Source: Clostridia bacterium (GTDB lineage Bacteria; Bacillota; Clostridia; Lutisporales; Lutisporaceae). From it: a stretch of 9,561 bases of DNA. Shown piece after piece: positions 6,563-9,561 of this stretch. The DNA is taken from assembly GCA_029256365.1 (NCBI GenBank), contig JAQSYB010000051.1:1-9561 (forward strand), read 5' to 3'. Under the pieces are notes generated by a model. That model saw only the letters and a program-made list of their open reading frames with translations. It ran no database searches and was not told the origin of the DNA. The position numbers and the translations under genes were made by a program. Numbering within the stretch: position 1 is the first letter of the stretch; each line of letters begins with the position of its first letter.

Positions 6563-7099
6563 ATGGAAGTTATGCTGCTTCTTGATGCATTGGAAGATAT
6601 ACTGGATAAAGCAAATGCAATACCACTGTCATCAAAGATTATTCTAAATAGGGATGAGCTATTAGAAATAATCAAGGACATTAGAATTAAAATTCCAGAT
6701 GAGGTTAAGCAGGCACAATGGATTAAGGAAGAACGACAAAAAATCCTTATGGAAGCGAAGCGCGAAGCAGAAGGTGTTAGAAACGAATGTGAGGACAAGC
6801 TAGGTCGCGTCAAGGAAGAAAGACAAAGAATATTAGTTGAAGCAGAAAAAGAAGCGGAAATTATGAGACAGGAAGCTGATAAAAGACTTACCAGTCTGAT
6901 TGAGGAAAGCGAAATCGTAAAAAGAGCCAACGAACAAGCAAAAGAGATCATACTATCCGCGCAACAGGATGCCAAGAAAATTAGATTAGGATCTAGGGCA
7001 TATGCCGATGATATGTTGGCAGAAGTGGAAAAGTATGCAAATAATATTGCAAATACGATTCGAGTGAATAGAGAAGAATTAAAGAATAAAAAGAGCTAA
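6563..7099 (+). CDS. Coiled-coil protein, 'ATPase subunit H/B-like', downstream of coaD
   Basis: This 178-residue, highly charged protein has a short N-terminal helix (VMLLLDALEDILDKANAIPLS, with the look of a DivIVA or cell-pole type head) and then a long Glu/Lys/Arg/Ala-rich helical region (about 50-170) with heptad character. There is no transmembrane segment, signal peptide or Walker motif. Relatives next to coaD in clostridia are often labelled 'ATPase' or V-type ATPase subunit H-like because of coiled-coil similarity; that name should not be taken as function. An imperfect internal repeat is visible: KEERQKILMEAKREAEGVR and KEERQRILVEAEKEAEIMR, 34 residues apart. ATG at 6563 follows GGGGG (6551-6555), which overlaps the coaD stop. 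Role unknown; a scaffold or division/envelope-associated role is only a guess. Confidence 0.85.
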   Translation: MEVMLLLDALEDILDKANAIPLSSKIILNRDELLEIIKDIRIKIPDEVKQAQWIKEERQKILMEAKREAEGVRNECEDKLGRVKEERQRILVEAEKEAEIMRQEADKRLTSLIEESEIVKRANEQAKEIILSAQQDAKKIRLGSRAYADDMLAEVEKYANNIANTIRVNREELKNKKS

Positions 7100-7125
7100 G
7101 GCGCAAGCCTTAGCTCTTTCTACTG
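7090..7125 (+). terminator. Terminator overlapping the stop codon of the coiled-coil gene
   Basis: A perfect 13-bp stem (7090-7102 with 7107-7119) closes a GCAA tetraloop. The TAA stop of the preceding gene (7097-7099) lies within the left arm. The T run is short (CTTTC), but the long stem and position make this the likely end of the rsmD-coaD operon. Confidence 0.8.
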
Positions 7126-7192
7126 AAAAACATAAGTAGAAGTTATGGGTGAACGGCGATAATACATCATCAAAATAATTTAAGATAAAGTG

Positions 7193-7221
7193 TTGACATA
7201 AATCTGAAAGTGTTATACACT
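7193..7221 (+). promoter_or_regulatory. Promoter of the T-box leader and transporter operon
   Basis: A perfect -35 box TTGACA (7193-7198), a 17-base spacer and TACACT (7216-7221) form a good sigma-A promoter. Transcription would begin near 7228, about 20 bases before the first conserved T-box bases, which is the expected arrangement. Confidence 0.8.
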
Positions 7222-7227
7222 ATTAAA

Positions 7228-7531
7228 AATTAATCATTTCATATGGCGTTGACGAGAAAGAGTAAAGGTATATTTCATTTACAGAGAGTTCCCGGTTGGT
7301 GAGAGGGGCAATAGAAATTACTTTGAACACATCTCTGAGCTAGGCACCGAACCCGCAAGGTAGTAGACTGCTCTCGGAATCCCTGCACCCGTTATCGTGC
7401 TAGAGTATAAGCATTAAGCCGTACTCGAAGAGGTTGATATTGTGAGATATCGATAAATAGAGGTGGAACCACGTGAGTATTACTCCCGTCCTCTAGCGTA
7501 AGCTAGATGACGGGAGTTTTTGTTTTTAAAT
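7228..7531 (+). promoter_or_regulatory. T-box riboswitch leader (His or Thr specifier) for an amino-acid transporter
   Basis: Conserved T-box parts occur in order. GAGAAAGAGTA (7254-7264) is the 5' side of the specifier loop. CCCGGTTGGTGAGAGGGG (7291-7308) is the distal part of stem I. GAACACATCTCTGAGC (7325-7340) holds the specifier. A hairpin GATAT/ATATC region near 7436-7451 fits stem III, and GAGGTGGAACCACG (7460-7473) is the T-box sequence with the TGGA bulge at 7464-7467. Uncharged tRNA would stabilise the antiterminator and let transcription continue. Counting back from CTGAG the specifier is CAC (7328-7330, His) followed by A; counting forward from GAA it could be ACA (7329-7331, Thr). 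The TGGA bulge predicts a U discriminator base, which is not the normal C73 of tRNA-His. The riboswitch class is certain; the amino acid is not. Confidence 0.95.
7482..7527 (+). terminator. Regulated terminator of the T-box leader
   Basis: ACTCCCGTC (7482-7490) pairs with GACGGGAGT (7509-7517), with a further CTAGC/GCTAG stem inside around a GTAA loop, followed by TTTTTGTTTTT. The left arm region also provides the partner (CCTC, 7490-7493) for the GAGG at 7460-7463 in the competing antiterminator, as expected for a T-box. Confidence 0.93.
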
Positions 7532-7549
7532 CATGTATCAAGGTTAAAT

Positions 7550-7565
7550 TTTATAGCGCTATAAA
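7550..7565. promoter_or_regulatory. Perfect 16-bp palindrome between T-box terminator and first transporter gene
   Basis: TTTATAGCGCTATAAA is a perfect two-fold symmetric sequence with no loop, about 30 bases past the terminator and about 65 bases before the start codon. A loop-free palindrome suits a dimeric DNA-binding protein better than an RNA hairpin. No second clear promoter is seen beside it. It may be chance in AT-rich DNA, though the GC core makes that less likely. Confidence 0.35.
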
Positions 7566-7631
7566 TTTAATATAAAGTTCAAAAAGCAACAGCTACCAAA
7601 ATTAAGAATGAATAATAAAGGAGAGAAAATC

Positions 7632-8471
7632 ATGAAAAAAACATGGAATTACGCTTTGCTCGTATTGGTTATATCTATTTTTACACTTGCTTCTTTAACT
7701 GGCTGTTCAGGGGCGAAAGCTTCCCAGACAGCAGCAAATACAGAGGCTGCAGGCTTTGATAAGCTTCAAGAACAAGGCTATGTGACAGTTGGTTTTGATG
7801 ACACCTTTGTGCCAATGGGTTTTCAGAATGAAAAAGGTGAAATTGTAGGGTTTGATATTGATTTGGCCAATGAAGTATTTAAGAGAGTGGGAATAGAGGT
7901 AAGATTTCAGCCCATTGACTGGTCCATGAAAGAGACAGAGTTGAACACCGGCAATATAGATCTCATCTGGAATGGCTATACAATTACAGAGGAAAGAAAA
8001 GAAAAGGTCGCCTTTACAAAACCATACCTTGAGAATAAACAAATTATCATAACATTAGCAGATTCAAATATAAACAGCAAATCTGACTTAGCAGGCAAAG
8101 TTGTTGCGGCTCAAAATGGCTCCAGCTCCTTGGATGCAATCAACAATGAGTCTGAAGTTGCTGCGACCTTTCGAGATGGTGCACCAGTGCTCTTCGATAC
8201 CAACAATGAAGCTTTGATGGATTTGGAAGCGAAAAGAACAGAGGCCGTAGTGGCAGATGAAATTTTGGCAAGATATTATATAGCAGAAAGAGGACAAGAA
8301 AAATATAAGGTACTCAGTGAGGACTTTGGAAAAGAAGAATATGGAATCGGAATCAGAAAAGATGACACAGAATTATTGGAGAAAGTAGAAAAAGCCATGG
8401 ATGACATGAGAAAAGATGGCACCTTTGCAAAAATATCAGAGGAATGGTTCGGAGAGAATATAGGAAAGTAG
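7632..8471 (+). CDS. Amino-acid ABC transporter solute-binding lipoprotein (predicted His-type)
   Basis: A type II lipoprotein signal peptide is clear: MKK, a hydrophobic core, and the lipobox LTGC with Cys25 as the lipidated residue, so the mature protein is membrane-anchored outside the cell. The 279-residue product belongs to the polar amino-acid binding family (SBP_bac_3). It has GFDDTFVPMGFQNEKGEIVGFDIDLA, the WNGYTITEER stretch with Arg122 in the position that binds the substrate alpha-carboxylate, the SDLAGKVVAAQNGSS hinge region, and VVADE with Asp209 in the usual alpha-amino binding position. I chose the ATG at 7632 because AAAGGAGAG (7617-7625) lies just before it; an earlier in-frame ATG at 7608 would put those bases inside the coding region and spoil the signal peptide. 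Substrate is inferred from the T-box, not from the protein. Confidence 0.92.
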   Translation: MKKTWNYALLVLVISIFTLASLTGCSGAKASQTAANTEAAGFDKLQEQGYVTVGFDDTFVPMGFQNEKGEIVGFDIDLANEVFKRVGIEVRFQPIDWSMKETELNTGNIDLIWNGYTITEERKEKVAFTKPYLENKQIIITLADSNINSKSDLAGKVVAAQNGSSSLDAINNESEVAATFRDGAPVLFDTNNEALMDLEAKRTEAVVADEILARYYIAERGQEKYKVLSEDFGKEEYGIGIRKDDTELLEKVEKAMDDMRKDGTFAKISEEWFGENIGK

Positions 8472-8483
8472 GGGTATAAGATA

Positions 8484-9125
8484 TTGGACTACTTAATGAG
8501 TCTTCTGCCATTTATGTTTGCGGGCTTAATGACTACCCTGAAGGTTTTTGGCATTACCCTCGCTCTTTCACTGCCAATGGGCATATTAGTTGCCCTGGGC
8601 AGGCTTTCGAAAAATAAGGCTATAAGTGGAGGGGTGCAGCTATATATATGGATCATGCGAGGAACACCACTTATACTGCAGCTTGTATTTATCTTCTTTG
8701 GGCTTCCTCTCGTTGGAATAACCTTTCAAAGATTTGATGCAGCACTTATCGCATTTTCATTGAACTATGCAGCATATTTTGGCGAGATCTTTAGAGCGGG
8801 GATACAATCAATTGAGGTAGGTCAAGTGGAAGCAGCGAAGGTATTGGGCTATGGTCCCATAAAAGCTTTTATGAGAATTGTATTGCCGCAGGTAATGAAA
8901 AGAGTGCTGCCGCCAGTGTCAAATGAATTGATTACCTTGGTAAAGGATACATCCTTGGTATATGTATTGGGACTTGGAGAGCTGTTGAGGGCTGGTAAGA
9001 TTGCTTCAAATAGAGATGCTTCCTTAATTCCGCTGGTGGTAGTAGCTTTGTTTTATCTGGCGCTTACAGCTATGCTGACAAAGCTATTAAAGGATTGTGA
9101 AAATAGATATTCATATTACCAGTAA
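8484..9125 (+). CDS. Polar amino-acid ABC transporter permease (HisM/GlnP type)
   Basis: This 213-residue integral membrane protein has hydrophobic segments near 7-38, 54-76, 84-100, 150-168 and 182-200. It carries the permease signature EAAKVLGYGPIKAFMRIVLPQ at 116-136 (the EAA loop that docks on the ATPase), preceded by the family-typical MRGTPLILQL (58-67) and YAAYFGEIFRAGIQSIE (95-111). The TTG start at 8484 is supported by AGGGGT (8470-8475) eight bases upstream, overlapping the previous stop. Only one permease gene is visible, so it probably works as a homodimer. The gene lies 12 bases after the binding-protein gene. Confidence 0.94.
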   Translation: MDYLMSLLPFMFAGLMTTLKVFGITLALSLPMGILVALGRLSKNKAISGGVQLYIWIMRGTPLILQLVFIFFGLPLVGITFQRFDAALIAFSLNYAAYFGEIFRAGIQSIEVGQVEAAKVLGYGPIKAFMRIVLPQVMKRVLPPVSNELITLVKDTSLVYVLGLGELLRAGKIASNRDASLIPLVVVALFYLALTAMLTKLLKDCENRYSYYQ

Positions 9126-9139
9126 GGGAGAGGTGAAGG

Positions 9140-9561
9140 ATGGTACTTGAAGTAAAGGGCTTGCAAAAGAGCTTTCAGTCTAATCATGTACTGAAGGATG
9201 TAGACCTAACACTAAAAAGAGGAGAAATCACTGCGGTTCTCGGTCATTCGGGGGCAGGAAAAACAACACTTTTAAGATGCATAACTGCCTTAGAGATAAG
9301 TGACGGTGGAAGCATTCGGATAGATGGAAGTGATCTATGCAGTGAAGAAAAAGGAAAGTTACAGTATGCTTCTGTGAAGGACATGAAAGCAATCAGAAAG
9401 AAGGTTGGGCTTGTTTTTCAGAATTTAAATCTATTCCCACATAAATCTGTGCTTGAGAATATTGTGGATGCACCCATAAATGTCTACGGAATGAGTAAGG
9501 CAGAGTCAGAAAAAAAGGCTTATGAGCAGCTGGTATTGTTGGATATCAAAGACAAAGCAGA
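9140..9561 (+). CDS. Amino-acid ABC transporter ATP-binding protein (cut at right edge)
   Basis: The first 140 codons are present. The product begins MVLEVKGLQKSF, has Walker A GHSGAGKTT (35-43) and the Q-loop VFQNLNLFPH (Gln94 at its centre), followed by the helical-domain start SVLENIVDAPINVYGMSK. These match the polar amino-acid importer ATPases (HisP/GlnQ type). The Q-loop-preceding segment, about 64-85, is somewhat longer than in GlnQ. The signature motif, Walker B and C-terminus lie beyond the window. ATG at 9140 follows GGGAGAGG (9126-9133), 14 bases after the permease stop, completing the binding protein / permease / ATPase operon. Confidence 0.95.
   Translation, partial: MVLEVKGLQKSFQSNHVLKDVDLTLKRGEITAVLGHSGAGKTTLLRCITALEISDGGSIRIDGSDLCSEEKGKLQYASVKDMKAIRKKVGLVFQNLNLFPHKSVLENIVDAPINVYGMSKAESEKKAYEQLVLLDIKDKA

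Noticed and set aside
7608..7631. ATG at 7608 as the start of the solute-binding protein.
   Set aside because: The first eight codons contain the ribosome binding site for the ATG at 7632, and only the later start gives a normal lipoprotein signal peptide beginning MKK.

Overview
The window looks like chromosomal DNA of a low-GC, Gram-positive, endospore-forming anaerobe (Clostridia or a related Firmicutes class). The reasons are AT-rich codon use, strong AAGGAGG-type ribosome binding sites, the rpmB / asp23-like (yloU) / fakA / recG gene order, an alpha/beta-type small acid-soluble spore protein (SASP), a T-box riboswitch, and frequent TTG starts. I cannot name the genus from the sequence alone.

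Layout. At the left edge the start of rpmB (ribosomal protein L28) reads leftward, with a clear promoter. After an AT-rich divergent gap, rightward genes begin: yloU (Asp23 family), fakA (fatty acid kinase ATP-binding subunit, TTG start), a hairpin terminator, recG (branched-DNA helicase), and a 74-residue SASP ending in a strong terminator. The stretch 4939-5486 has no recognisable gene but is full of structure: two identical 61-nt repeats at a 64-nt period, a terminator facing the minus strand with no visible gene to serve, a hairpin at 5214-5238, a perfect 20-bp-arm hairpin inside a larger inverted repeat, and a further small hairpin just before a promoter. Then come rsmD, coaD and a coiled-coil protein of the type often labelled 'ATPase' after coaD in clostridia. 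They are packed as one unit that ends at a terminator overlapping the last stop codon.

The right part is an independent amino-acid uptake operon: a consensus-like promoter, a T-box leader of about 300 nt with its own terminator, a lipoprotein solute-binding protein, a permease (TTG start) and an ABC ATPase that runs off the right edge. The T-box ties transport to the charging state of one tRNA. The candidate specifier triplets are CAC (His) and ACA (Thr). His suits a polar amino-acid transporter, but the T-box discriminator-pairing base (A) is not the one expected for a usual bacterial tRNA-His. The identity is therefore left open, with His somewhat preferred.

Most of the window is ordinary core genome. 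The parts most worth a second look are the structured gap between the SASP gene and rsmD, and the T-box with conflicting identity signals. I did not see a clear new defence or mobile system.
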